DNA of 64,000 nucleotides from assembly GCA_963921425.1 (NCBI GenBank), contig OY992832.1:15908835-15972834 (forward strand). The letters are read 5' to 3'. A program made the translations under genes and the position numbers. Within the stretch, counting starts at the first letter, position 1. Every line of letters begins with the position of its first letter. Shown here piece after piece: positions 10,636-22,440 of the stretch. A model generated the notes under the pieces. The model was not told the DNA's origin. It was given only the letters and a program-made list of their open reading frames with translations, and ran no database searches. Origin of the DNA: Dryas octopetala. Its lineage: Eukaryota; Streptophyta; Magnoliopsida; Rosales; Rosaceae.

Positions 10636-11169
10636 TGGCTTATTTTCTTTAATTGTAATGTTATGTTTTTATTTTTCTCCCCGAGCCGAGGTGTGGCTCG
10701 GGTTTGATTAATTTTGGAACATATTGTATTTGGGTTTTATGTTATTTATCTTATCAGTATTTTCTTTATGAGTCAAGTTATTATCAGTTCGGCTCGGAAA
10801 TTAAGCTAAAGACATAACCAATAACACATGAATAAGAAAGTGATAAAAGTGACAAAAATAATAAAAACCAAGACATTATGAGATCGGCTCGACATGCCGA
10901 TCGCAATGAAAATGAATGGTAATGATAAACTTGTCTTAGGGTCAGCTTGATAAGCATACCCAAGATAAGTAAGAATTTAAAACCCTAGTGATCCCGGATG
11001 GGCTCGGAATACCCATTGAGATATTTAGGAATTTTGTTTTTTGGGAAAAAATATTCAAACCTACTTTCAGATCGGCTAGGCATGCACGATGAAAGTTTTG
11101 GTTGGAGTGTATATTTTTTTCTTTTTGAAATATCCTGTTGAGCGTTAGGACTGTAGAAAGTCGCTTCGG

Positions 11170-11610
11170 CTCGGACAGGGATTTTTATAGACCTGATAAG
11201 TCTGTACTATGTCGAGCATCGGGCCGGAAGTGGCGCGCCAGCTCGGCACAGGAGTTTATAGACCTGATGAGTCTGTAATATGCCGAGCATCGGGCCGAAA
11301 GTGGCGCGCCAGCTCGACACATGAGTTTATAGACCTGATGAGTCTGTAATATGCCGAGCATCGGGCCGAAAGTGGCGCGCCAGCTCGACACATGAGTTTA
11401 TAGACCTGATGAGTCTGTAATATGCCGAGCATCGGGCCGAAAGTGGCGCGCCAGCTCGACACATGAGTTTATAGACCTGATGAGTCTGTAATATGCCGAG
11501 CATCGGGCCGAAAGTGGCGCGCCAGCTTGACACATGAGTTTATAGACCTGATGAGTCTGTAATGTACCGAGCGTCGGGCCGAAAATGGCACTTCGGCTCG
11601 GCACATGGGT
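11170..11610. repeat. 71-bp tandem repeat array, about six copies
   Basis: The unit starts TTTATAGACCTGATGAGTCT and contains GCCGAGCATCGGGCCGAAAG followed by TGGCGCGCCAGCTCG. It repeats at exact 71-bp intervals, with the outer copies most diverged. It lies between the convergent 3' ends of the antisense ORF (stop 10635) and pol (stop 11787). The array contains palindromic GGCGCGCC and a CGAGCATCGGGCCGA motif. Short minus-strand ORFs here are repeat artefacts. Confidence 0.9.
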
Positions 11611-11786
11611 TTGTTATTTTTTCGGAGGGAACACTTAGATCTTTCCTCTTTGTTGAAAGTGTATAGGAGTAGAGTCCCCAGTGTTCGCTTCGAAAAATAA
11701 GAAGAAGATGAGATCAAAAATGTGTTCATCTTTTCATTGATTGGAATGAGTGCTAGGTCGGACAGTCCCCGATCCTAACTACATGT

Positions 11787-14700
11787 TCACTGATAATAAG
11801 TCTTCAAGTGTTCAGCGTTCCAGCTATGCTTGAGAGGCTTCCCGGCCAGAGTGGCCAAGTTGTAAGTGCCGGGTTTGACTATGCCCGTGATTCTATATGG
11901 TCCGGTCCAGTTCGGGTCGAATGAGCTTTCCTTGACGGCAAGGGGATTCTTCTTCATGACGAGACTGCCCAATCCGAAGCTCCGGGGCCTGACCCTTTGG
12001 TTGTAGTACTTGGCTACCCTTTTTTGATAAGCGGCTCGGCAGAGGTTAGCGTCGGTCCGCCTCTCCTCGATCATGTCCAGGCCGAGCCGAAGTCCGGTGT
12101 CATTGGTCTCGGGATTGTATGTGCCGGTCCGGAATGAGGGAGTCCCCATTTCGACCGGGACGACAGCGTCAGTTCCGAACGCCAATGCATAGGGTGTTTT
12201 CTTCGTGGAGTTGCGATAGGAAGTCCGGTAGGACCAAAGTACCTCTGGCAGGAGTTCAGGCCAATTTCCCTTAGCATTGTCCAGTTTAGTCTTGAGGGTC
12301 TTTTTGATGATCTTGTTGATGGCCTCGACCTGTCCGTTCGACTGCGGGTGGTAAGGCGCGGTGAAGCGCAAGTTGATGTTCAGACGTGAACAAAAACTCC
12401 TGAATTTCTTGCAGTCGAATTGTTTGCCATTGTCCGCAATGATGGTGTGCGGCATGCCGAACCGGCAAATGATGTTCTTCCAAACGAAGGTCTCCATCCG
12501 TTCGGCTGTGGTTGTGGCTAGGGGCTCGGCCTCGGCCCATTTGGTGAAGTAGTCGACTGCTACCACGGCCATGGTGACTTGCCCCTTCGCCTTCGGCATA
12601 GGACCGATCAGATCGAGTCCCCACTGCGCGAACGGCCAGGGACTGGATATGGAGGTCAGCAGCTGGGGAGGTTGATGGGGGACCGCGGCAAATTGCTGGC
12701 ATCTGACACAAGCGCGAGAGAGATGATCTGCGTCTTTGTTCAGCGTCGGCCAGAAGTAACCATGTCGGATCGTCTTGTAGGCGAGGGCTCTTCCTCCAGA
12801 GTGGTTTCCGCATATCCCCTCATGGATTTCTCTCAGCACATCCTGACCTTCTTGGGGGGTGACGCACCGCAAGTAGGGCAGGGAGAAACTCCTTTTGTAA
12901 AGCTGACCGTTGATCATGCTGAACCGAGCCGACCTCGTTTTGATGAGACGTGCCTTGTCCCTCTCTGGGGGAAGGATCCCGGAGACCAAGTAGTTGATGA
13001 TCGGCGTCATCCAGTTCGGCTCGGCCTCGGTCTGCATGACGGTGACTTCGTTTTCGGCGGTGCTAGGTCTGTCCAGGATTTCAACTGGAACGTGCCTAGC
13101 GGATCCGGTGTCTGTGGCCGAAGCCAGGCGTGCCAAGGCGTCGGCCCTGCAGTTTTCTGCCATCGGGATTTGGGATATTTTGTATTCGCGGAAGTTCCCG
13201 AGCAGCAAACGGGTCTTCTCGAGATAGGCAGTCATGCTAGGCTCCCGAGTCTCATACTCTCCCGAAATCTGATTGACGATTAGCTGGGAGTCGCTGAAGA
13301 TATTTAGTTTGGTCGCGCCGAGCTCCTTTGCCAATCTGAGCCCGGCGATGAGTGCCTCATACTCTGCTTCATTGTTTGATGCTTGAAATCTGAAGCGAAG
13401 AACATACTCCATCACAACTTGTTATGGGGAGATCAGAACAAGCCCGGCTCCGCTTCCCATGGCGTTGGAAGATCCGTCCACATAGAGGGTCCAGGTGAGG
13501 AGATCTACCTGGCCGTGTTCGCCGATTGTGTTCGGATCGGACGCCGATGGCATAGCGTCGGTGCGCGGTGGATCCTCCGTCGAGGTGGTCGACTCACAGA
13601 TGAAGTCCGACATGGCTTGACCTTTGATGGCCGTCCTGGGACGGTAGATGATGTCAAACTCGCCGAGCTCGATTGACCACTTGATGAGCCGACCCGAAGT
13701 CTCGGGTTTTTCTAGGATTTGTCTGAGCGGCTGATCCGTCAAGACAACGATTGAATGAGCCTGGAAGTAGGGTCTCAGTTTCCGAGCCGAGCTGACCAGG
13801 GCGAGAGCCATCTTCTCGAATTTTGGATACCTGGTCTCGGCATCGGCGAGGGCTCGGCTCGTGTAGAAGACGGGGTGTTGTACACCGCCGACCTCTCTCA
13901 CCAGAACCGAGCCGAGAGCCGAGTCTGAAACAGAAAGGTAGAGGAAAAGTTCTTCACCTTCCTCCGGTTTGGATAAGATGGGAGGTTCCCCCATGTGCCT
14001 TTTCAGATCTTGAAAGGCCTGCTCGCATTGGGGGGTCCATTCTATGCTCTTCCCTGCTCCCTTTAAGGCTTTGAAGAAAGGGAGGCACCGGTCGGTGGAT
14101 TTTGAAATGAACCGGTTCAGGGCGGCAACTCTTCCAGTCAGACTCTGGATTTCCTTGCGTGTCCTTGGGGACCTCATGTCGATCAAAGCCTGGATCTTCT
14201 CCGGATTGGCTTCAATCCCCCGTTGGCTGACCAGGTAGCCCAGGAACTTTCCTGACCGAACCCCAAAGACACATTTGGCTGGGTTCAGCCGCATCTGATA
14301 CTCCTTCAGGACTCCGAACATGTCTGAGAGGTCCTTGACGTGATCGTCCGCCTTGATGCTTTTGACCAGCATGTCATCCACGTAAACCTCTACGGATTTG
14401 CCGATGGAAGATCTGAATATGTGGTTGACCAGCCTTTGGTAGGTGGCTCCGGCGTTTTTGAGGCCGAAGGGCATGACCTTGTAGCAGTACATGCCGCGAT
14501 CTGTTATGAAAGATGTGCCCTCCTGGTCGGACTTGTGCATGAGGATCTGGTTATATCCAGAATAGGCGTCCATGAAGCTGAGGAGCTGATGTCCTGCTGT
14601 TGCATCGACGAGCTGATCTATTCTGGGCAAGGGAAAGCTGTCCTTGGGACAAGCCTTGTTCAGGTCGGTGAAGTCCACGCACATCCTCCACTTCCCGTTG

Positions 14701-15660
14701 TTCTTTTTCACCATGACCACGTTGGCAAGCCAGTCGGGGTAGTTGACCTCCCGGATGAACCCGTTGTTTTGCAACTTGGTTACCTCTTCAGCCATGGCGG
14801 CGTATCGGACCGGATCGTATGACCTCCTCTTCTGACGGACCGGTTTGCATCTCGGGTCAGTGTTCAGCCTGTGGGTGATCACGTCAGACGATATGCCTGG
14901 CATGTCATCGTAAGACCAGGCGAACACTTCCGCGTTGGCACGGAGGAAGTCAATTATGGCGGAGCGCTGCTCGGGGCTGATCTGAGTCCCTACTCGGACG
15001 AGCCGATCCGATGTCTCGGCCGAGATCGGCACTTCCTCCCAAGCCTCGGCGGGAAGGGGCCGAGAATCTGAGCTCGGCTCGGAAGTGAAGTCGAATGTCT
15101 CCGCCCTCGGCCATCTGCCCGAATCGGCGATGGAGTCAAGCTCCTGCGAGTTCGGCAGCTGACCCTTCTGCTTGATCGAAGCGGCGTAGCAAGACCGAGC
15201 CGAGCACTGGTCTCCCTGAATGACGATGCAGTCGTCGCCCACCGGACATTTGATGAGGAGGTTGGCGTAATGGACGATGCAGTCAAGGTCGACCAGAGCC
15301 GGTCTGCCCAGAATGATGTTGTAGGCTGACGGCCGCTTGACGACAATGAAGTACGTCATGCAGGTCTTCTTGATCGGCCCCTTCCCGAGCGAAAGGGGAA
15401 GGTAGATGTGTCCGAGGGGCTGAACCACTTCTCCCCCGAACCCGACCAAGGCAGGTGTATCGGTCTCCAGCTTATCCTCGCCGATGCCCATCTGCGCGAA
15501 CGCAGAGTGGTAGAGGATGTTGACTGAGCTCCCTCCATCGACGAAGGAGCGCGCGATGGTTGTCCCGGCCACCTCAGCCACTATGACGACCGGATCATAG
15601 TGGGGGAAGATGATCTCGTTTGCCTCGTTCGGCCAAAGGTGACCGGTGCCCAGTCTTTCC
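11787..15660 (-). pseudogene. gypsy pol (protease-RT-RNase H-second RNase H-integrase), disrupted
   Basis: The retroviral-type protease has FVDGGSSVNILY. The RT shows FMDAYSGYNQI and YVDDMLVKS. The first RNase H region follows (LTDQPLRQIL). A second RNase H-like domain starts at LYVDGSSNAMGSGAG and continues through NNEAEYEALIAGLRLA. The integrase has an H-H-C-C zinc module (GNHSGGRALAYKTIRHGYF, CVRCQQ) and a DDE core (GLDLIGPM, IIADNGKQFD, HPQSNGQVEAINK). An in-frame TAA at 13422-13424 interrupts the second RNase H domain. A 1-nt deletion near 15630-15640 separates the zinc-finger end of gag from protease. The remaining frame is open for about 720 and 540 codons, so decay is recent. Gene order matches Ty3/gypsy. 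Confidence 0.9.
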
Positions 15661-17724
15661 GCTGTCTTTTGGAAGTGCTGGGCTGACCTGCCTGGATCGA
15701 CAGGGACTCGTGAGCTTGAGCCGCCTGTCTGACATACTCCTTCTGGGATCGGTTCGAGCTCCCCACGAAGGTCGGTCCCCCCCCGATCGATCCGATGGCA
15801 GCATCCCGGACGTCGATGGTATTGGTGGGCTTCTTCGGCGCGGCCTTGGGTACCCTAGGCCCACCGGCCAGGAATTGATTAATCTTACCCGCCCGGGCAA
15901 GAGTCTCAATCCCGTCGCGGAGGGCGTAGCAATCACCCGTGACGTGGCCGTGATTGGAGTGGTATTTGCAGAAGACGCCTCCTTGATTTTGTCTGGGGGA
16001 GGTCCCTTGATCTCCCTGGCAGCTGGGAGTTGGTCTTTGACCTTGGAGTAGATTGCCTCCAGACCGGCGTTAAGGGGGGTGTATTCCGTGTACTGGACAA
16101 ATTTGGGCCCCTTGCCTAGAAGTTGGCGCGGCTCCTCGGTCCTGGTCTTCTTGGATTGGACCTGGGGTTTGGGACTTGCAACCTCTCCCTCCTTTCTCTT
16201 GGCCGAGGTCGGCCTGGGATTCAGGGCCTCTACCTGAGCATCCCACTCTTCGGCCCGCGCCCATTTAGTGGCTTCGGCGGAAAGCTCATCATAAGTGGAG
16301 GGAGGATTCCTCATCAGGTGGGAGCGGAGTCCCCCGGCGCGCAGACCTTGCATGAGGGCGTTCTTAGCTGACCTATCGTCGCAATCGTCGCACTTCGTAT
16401 ACTCGATGTTGAAGCGGATCAGATAGGCCTTGAGACTCTCCCCTTCCTACTGCTTAATGAGCGACATATCGTTCAAGTTGTAGAGTCGTTCGGATACAAC
16501 CCGATATCTCGCCAGGAAGGCCCTCCGGAGGTCGGAGAAGGAGTCGATGGAGTTCGGTTGGAGGGTTCGGAACCAACCCCGAGCCGAGCCCTTCAAGGTC
16601 GAAGGGAAGATTCTGCACTTCGTGGCTTCAGATGCCTGGCGGGCCTCCATGGCGTATCTGAAGCTGTCAAGATGGTCGTAGGGATCCTTGGTCCCGTCAT
16701 ACTGATCCATCTTGGGGGGCTTGGTGTCGCGGGAGACCTCAGCATCCATGATTCTGCTGGTGTACGGGAGGGGAAGTTCCTCCCCGTGGTCGGCCCTGCC
16801 GGTGTACCCCCTGGAGACCTCGACGTGGCCGAGCCGATCGTGGACGCTCCGGATTTGGTCCTGGACCAGAGTCCGGACAAGATTTTCCACGTCGGGCGGG
16901 GTCGGCTCGGCCGCATTTTCCCCCGAGCACTCGGCCCGGTTACCGAGTCTCTCACTCACCGGCTGGCGAGTGACCCTCTCGCTCACCGGTCGTCGATCCG
17001 ACATGATCATAGTCGATCCCAGTCGGTCGCTTACCGATCGTCTCCCTGAGTGAGCTCCTGATGGGGGAGGATTCTGGCTGGTGATGGGGCCGAGCCTATC
17101 CCCAATCGGGACCCTGGTTTCGGTCGAACCGGCTAGACTGTTGGCCCCCAACCTTGATTGGGCCGGGGGTCGTCGGTTTGTATTCGGGTCGGCACGGTCT
17201 CCGCTCGAATTCCCGGGGGCACGCTTCCCGAAAGCCGCCTGTTTTTGCTGAAGAAGACGGTGGGCGTTTAGGCATTCGGCCTGTTCGGCCGGGGGCATGT
17301 CCTCGAAGCCCGGGAAGACGTAATCAGAATCCTACCGATCGGTCTGGTCGTTCGGCTCGGCAGGAATGCTTTGCCGAGAAGGAGACGGTGAAAGGACCTC
17401 CTGCTCGGTTCGGGTTCGGCGCGATCGGAAACCCGATCCCCCACTGTTCTCGAGCTGAGCACGATGGCGTGCAAGTTCCCCAGCCAGCTCGGCCTGTTTT
17501 GCGAGCAGCTCATTATTCTGCTTCAAGAGTGCATTTTCAGCGGCTAGATGTCGCTGGCTCTCTTTGAGGAGTTTATGAGCAGCTCGGATTTTCGAGGGAC
17601 CCTTGGACTTTGATGTCCTGGGGAGTTGTGCTCCCCTTGTCTTTTCAGGTGTTTCAGGCTGATGTTGTTCATCATTCTGAGACGCCCCTGAAGAAGAACT
17701 GGTGTCCCGAAAGATGGTAGTCAT
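15600..17724 (-). pseudogene. gypsy gag, disrupted by two TAG codons and frameshifts
   Basis: The likely start is ATG at 17724 (MTTIFRDTSSSSGAS). An N-terminal coiled-coil-like segment (ALLKQNNELLAKQAELAGEL) is followed by an RS-rich linker and the Retrotrans_gag core (KGSARGWFRTLQPNSIDSF, RRAFLARYRVVSERL). The C-terminal zinc-knuckle-like motif (C-x3-H...HGH...C) is near 15950. In-frame TAG codons occur at about 17332-17334 and 16447-16449. A 1-nt deletion near 15990 (A-run in a CAAAATCAAGG context) throws the zinc knuckle out of frame. Readthrough could bypass one TAG but not the combination. Confidence 0.85.
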
Positions 17725-17788
17725 GATGACTTGCGTGAAGGAAGAGCTTAGCGCTTGCGGTGATGAACACAACGGCTGAAGTCAGCTT

Positions 17789-17804
17789 CCCACAGACGGC
17801 GCCA
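17789..17804 (-). other. Primer-binding site of the gypsy element
   Basis: TGGCGCCGTCTGTGGG on the minus strand, starting 3 nt after the end of the 5' LTR (17808). TGGCGCC-type sites are the usual minus-strand primer sites of plant gypsy elements. I did not assign the tRNA. Confidence 0.85.
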
Positions 17805-17807
17805 ATC

Positions 17808-18864
17808 TGTTGATGCAAATTCTCGTAAGGTAGATGCAACAACTTAGATAAGCTGATCTGGCTGATCAGGTGCTTTGCTGGATGATGAAGTGGATGCTGG
17901 ATGAGATCTTCCTGTAGACAAAAACAAGATCAAAGGAGATGGACCGGTGTGGTACCAGCCACACACACTCCGATGATGAAATCAGTGGTGGTGTTTGATG
18001 GTGGGTGAGGAAGAACAAAGGAAGAACTTGGGAGAATGGGAAGAACAAGGCAAATGTTCTGGGTTATTCTCAACAAGTTGGGTAGGCTTTTTTTTTTGAT
18101 GGGAATGCAAGTGTTTAGCGTGTATATTGGTAGATTGCTAGATGCCTCATTTTGTGCATATGTGGTGCCTTATATAGGCAAAGGAAGACTTAATGAATAA
18201 GTTACCTGCATGTGAATGAATGGTTGCCAGAGATCCACGCACCTGGTCAGGCCTAGTTGCATGTTCAGCTGCTTACTTCCTCAACATTCAATGCTGCATT
18301 GAATGCCCCATTAAATGCAAGGTTGGAAGGTTCAGGCAAACTGCTCCAGTAGTCATGAATGCAGACTGGATATTCTATCTGTCAGAAGATTGTGTCAGGT
18401 GCATTCAAGTGTGGCGGTTCGTCCCAGCGTGATCTTCCCGGGAATGACGGTGGAGAGCCGAGCCGAACCGAACTTCTATCCCTATGCGTGTGCAGGAAGT
18501 CTGTGTGATCGGATCGGGCACGGGATCCCGGACCGAGCCGAACATAGAAACAGGGGGCCCTCCGAGCTCTAACTGGCTGGCGTCAGAACTCGAAAGGAGG
18601 TCGCTTCGGTGCCGAGCCGAGCCGGACCGGGATGAGCGTGGAAAGAAGGACACTCAATCCTTTGGAAGATCATCGGTTCGGCTCGGACCGAACTTGGAGG
18701 ACCCAGCATGGAGATCCGGTCCGAGCTGGCAGAGGCGATGCTGAGTGGTGATGACGTGGAGGTCAAAGTTTGACCACTGAGAGTCAACTCCGAGGTGGAT
18801 GTTGACCAGCCACGTGTCGAGCTGTGATTGGCTGTTCGGATCGATGTGGATTTTCCCACAAACA
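17808..18864 (-). repeat. 5' LTR of the gypsy element
   Basis: Direct repeat of 6540-7596 at a constant offset of 11,268 bp and identical length. Its minus-strand TATA is at 18170-18176. It is flanked on the outside by GTACG (18865-18869), matching 6535-6539. Confidence 0.95.
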
Positions 18865-18869
18865 GTACG

Positions 18870-20756
18870 TCATATGTTGCACCATATGCATGTGTTTCAT
18901 GTTAATTTGGTCCCTACTTGAGGAGAATAATTAAAAGCATCCATCGTTGCACCACATGCATGTCATTCTCACTACTCACTGGATGCTGAACTCTCACCAA
19001 ACAGCAAATTGAAGATGTTCATATTGGAGCGCAAATCGTTTTATTAACTTTGTTCTTTTGCAAGAGAAAAGTTATGAGCAAGCAGACATATTAAATCTTT
19101 TGTCCCCATTTTCTATGTATCATCTCAATCTATCTCCCATCCATTTCAATGATAATTATTGATCAACAGATGTACGTACCCTGTCTTTTTATCATTTCAA
19201 TTGTATTCTCAATAAATTTTTTCAGTAAGTAAATTAAACATTAAAACGTTAGCTCATCCATGACCCTTCCCCCTCCCCTGTCCTACCAAAGGCAGATCCA
19301 CCATTGCTTGATCCCCCAGCTAGCCCTCCTCATGGGCGCATGCATTCCAACATCAGAAACCCATCACTTAAACCACACAAAAGAAAATTAATAAAAGGTT
19401 TCTCTTTCATTGACATTACAAAATTATATGGAAAAAAAAAAAAAAGTGTAGCTATATGCACACCCCATTTCCTCTCACTACACCCCCCCTTCTCTTAATT
19501 TGTGAATTGACCCATTTGACACAAAGTGAAGAGACTCTAAAGGACAACCCATAGTTTTTTATAGAAAAAAAAAAACTCTCTCTGCACACCCTAACCCCAA
19601 CCACAATATTTAAGACACACCCCCTCCTCATATAACCCAATTTCTTCATATTTCATCCATTAAACCCTAACCTTCTCTCAATTTATTCTACATAGGTAAT
19701 AATATTGTAGAAAAATATATTAGTTTTGTTGAATGGGGCCCCGATCCACTCGTCCCTTATTCGTCTTCAGATGAAATATGATAGTAACTTTTTTTTTTTT
19801 TTTTTTTTTTGTGTTATTTCATTTCTAGTCATAATTCGTTCGACGAACCAAGGCCGAATGGTTTTAAAAATTTTGACAGGTATCTGCCAAACCACTTTGT
19901 ATTGGTTCGGCAGGTACCCGCTAAACCACTTTTTTAAAAGAAATTATGATTTTCGTTCGGCTGTATTCTACCGAACCTACCAATTCTATTCGGCAAACCA
20001 GTGCCAAAAGACCCACGAACATGTTCACCCAATTATTGTCACTGTGCAACATTGACAATTTGAAACTGCATAAAAATGATACTTTTAGATATATATTATA
20101 TCTTTTCTAACATAAACATGTCAAAAACTAATGAAACCAACATAAAACACAAAATTCAAGCTTATGGAGTCACATACATCCGTGTAAAATTGACTGTTAT
20201 TAATTGCCACTGTCAGATAGTAACAATAATTGCCACTAGTCGATAGTGGCAATTTGCCCAGTTTCAACAAAAAAAAAAAACACGCCGAGTGCTTGGCAAA
20301 AACACGGAGTAAATATAAAGTGAGTTTTATTTGTAAAAAGTGAACATATTTATCATTGCAATCTTTTAAATGATTTTATTTATCATTAAGAGATGTAAAA
20401 TTGACTTTAAAATAAAACATCAATTATGCATAAAGGTATTTTAGATAGTTTACCATTCTAATTTTAATATGAGGCTAACTCATCAATCTTAATATAGAAA
20501 TTTTATGAGTTGCCAATTAGTTTAAAGGGTTAGTTACATTGGAGAGAATCGAATCATAGGCCTAACATAATTCTAACACTCACCACTTAGGGTAACCCCA
20601 AGGGCTTAAAAAATAATACATATTTTAATACAAGAAACATGAATTTGAAGGGCATTTCCTTAATTTTAAAGAAGATGAATATAGGAAAACATGACAACAG
20701 TTAAATTTCATAAATTAGAAGCTACGTACTTAGATAAACCACAAACATAAACACAA
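18870..20756. other. Displaced upstream region of ankyrin copy A plus unassigned intergenic DNA
   Basis: The first ~500 bp resembles the region upstream of ankyrin copy B. It shares CATGTGTTTCATGTT and the GAGGAGAAT...AAAG.ATCCATC segment with about 39680-39730, and it resembles 24750-25340. It was separated from copy A by the gypsy insertion. 19400-20756 is AT-rich with poly-A/T runs and no recognisable gene. Confidence 0.55.
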
Positions 20757-20868
20757 ACACTCCATGTGAGTTGGTCACAATTCCAAGTCAGATGAGGATT
20801 TTGATGTATCTTCCAAAAGCCCAACCAGCTCAGCCTGCCCTCTGCTCTTCCTTCCTCTCTGTGAGAGT
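20757..20868 (+). pseudogene. Phosphatase-gene promoter fragment, copy a
   Basis: It matches the upstream region of the phosphatase gene at about 43870-44010: CACTCCATGTGAGTTGGTCA, TTTTGATGTATCTTCCAAAAGCCC, and a CAGCCTGCC...CTGCTCTTCCTTCCTCTC stretch. The match ends abruptly where Copia sequence begins. No phosphatase exon follows. Confidence 0.6.
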
Positions 20869-22440
20869 TTCATAATTTCTTAACTTTATTGATTGTGTAA
20901 TAAGGCTATTTATACAAGTATATGTTCTAGGTTCACAAGGTATAGCAAGCCTTGGAGTACAAGTAATACAAAACCTATACAAACTAGAATAGCCCTAGAC
21001 TAATCTTGGGTGGCAAGGTTTTCTTGTTTAACATGCCGTCTCAAAGTTAATGGTCTATGAGTGACAAGTTTGTCACGAAGAAGAAAAACCTTTGCTTGTG
21101 AAGCCTTTTGGTAATTAAGAATATCAGCGGGTTGATTGACGGAGGGAAGGAATTGAACCCGATGTGAACCAAGTTTCACACGTTCTCTAACAAAGTGACA
21201 GTCAAGCTCTATGTGTTTGGTGCGTGCATGGAAAACTGGGTTGGCCGCCATATAGGTTGTGCTCATTGTCACAAAAGAGAGTGCTTGGATATGGCACCGG
21301 ATGGCAAAGCTTGCAAAGAAGATAAAATACCCAAATGGACTCGACAAAGGTATGGGCCAAGGCCCGATAGTCGGACTCAGCACTAGAATGAGAAATGGTG
21401 GGCTGTTTAGAAGAGCTGCAGGAAATTAAATTAGGCCCATGAAAAAATAAATAACCGAAAGTGGATCGTTTAGTATCTGAGAAATCAGCCAGATTCGCAT
21501 TGGAGAATGAACAAACACCCAAAGTACCACTAGAGGACCGAAACACAATACCCAAGTTCAAGGAGCCCTTAATGTAGCGCATGCAATATCTTTTTGGCAG
21601 CAATTAAGTTAGTGGCACAAGGAGATGACATAATTAAACTGGGCCACATGATTAACTGGAAAGGCGATGTAAAGACGAGTCATAGTGAGATATTGTACGG
21701 ACCCCACAATGTGCCGGAATTCTTTTAGGTCAACAAGAATGTGCTATCTTGATTGGATAATTGAGAGCGAGAAGCAACCGGTGTTGAGTAAGGCTTGTAA
21801 TAGGACATGTTTGTGCGCTTCAACAAGTCGACTGCTTACTTGGTTTGAGACAAGTGAAGGCTAGATTGTGTAGATAGAACTTTGAGGCCCAAAAAATAAT
21901 GAAGTGGCCCAAGATATTAAATCTCGAATTCCTTACCCAACAAGATGATAAGACCCAGAGAAAGGAGTCATGATTCCTTGTAAGAACAATGTCAACAATA
22001 TACAAAAGTACGTAACACCATAAAGTGAGGGCCATTTTGATAAATGAAGAGAGATAGGTTGGCTTGGCTTTGATGTAAGCTATTCCTGATGATGAAGGAG
22101 CTAAACTATTGAAACCATGCACGGGGAGCTTGTTTGAGGCCATAAATGGTCTTGTGAAGTTTGCACACATGATGAGGAAAGAGAAGGATCAACAAAGCCT
22201 GGGGGTTGCACCATATAAACATCCTTATGAAGAACACCATATAAAAAGGGATTCTTGCAATCAAGTTGATGGAGGATCCAACCATGAGAAACGACAAGGC
22301 TAAGAATAGTGCATATTGTAGTGGGCTTAACGACGGGGCTAAAAGTTTCATTATAGTTGAAGCCGTGCATTTGATCAAACTCCCTGGCAACAAGACTATC
22401 TTTGTAACGCTTAATTGAGCCAACTGCGTGGGTCTGATGG
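20860..22440 (-). pseudogene. Truncated Copia element (RT-RNase H end), minus strand
   Basis: Reading leftwards from 22440: an RT start (SIKRYK-like, then ETFSPVVKPTT, then VHKDVYMVQPPGF-like), an RNase H region ([53 protein letters not shown]), then LTR-like DNA with a minus-strand TATAAATAGCC near 20910. Several frameshifts and stops are present. Gag, protease and integrase are missing. It is fused at 22440 to a Copia fragment of opposite orientation. Confidence 0.75.

Larger units (their letters stand above)
6540..18864 (-). mobile_element. Ty3/gypsy LTR retrotransposon, Tat-type, 12.3 kb, structurally complete but coding-defective
   Basis: Two 1,057-bp LTRs enclose gag and pol on the minus strand and one long ORF on the plus strand. 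The element is flanked by a perfect 5-bp target duplication GTACG (6535-6539 and 18865-18869). A primer-binding site lies 3 nt inside the 5' LTR and a purine tract abuts the 3' LTR. Domain order is protease, reverse transcriptase, RNase H, a second RNase H-like domain, then integrase. The second RNase H and the antisense ORF are features known from the Tat lineage. The two LTRs differ at only two bases as far as I can see. The sense coding region carries several nonsense and frameshift lesions, so this copy cannot supply its own proteins. It was inserted in the upstream region of ankyrin copy A. Confidence 0.93.

Noticed and set aside
11170..11610. Possible CRISPR-like array
   Set aside because: The copies are contiguous with no variable spacers, and this is a plant retrotransposon.
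11185..11729. Series of 68-86-residue minus-strand ORFs with repeated sequence
   Set aside because: They are frame readings through the 71-bp tandem repeats and all share the same artefactual peptide.
12579..13283. 234-residue plus-strand ORF inside pol
   Set aside because: It is opposite to the RNase H/integrase frame and has no recognisable domain; a shadow of GC-rich pol coding sequence.
14340..14822. 160-residue plus-strand ORF opposite reverse transcriptase
   Set aside because: A shadow of the conserved RT frame on the other strand.
16447..16449. TAG in gag as programmed stop-codon readthrough
   Set aside because: A second in-frame TAG at 17332 and two frameshifts make plain mutational decay the simpler explanation, and the site is inside the gag domain rather than at the gag-pol border.
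19300..20055. Short plus-strand ORFs between the gypsy element and the Copia fragments
   Set aside because: Short, interrupted by poly-A/T runs, with no family resemblance.
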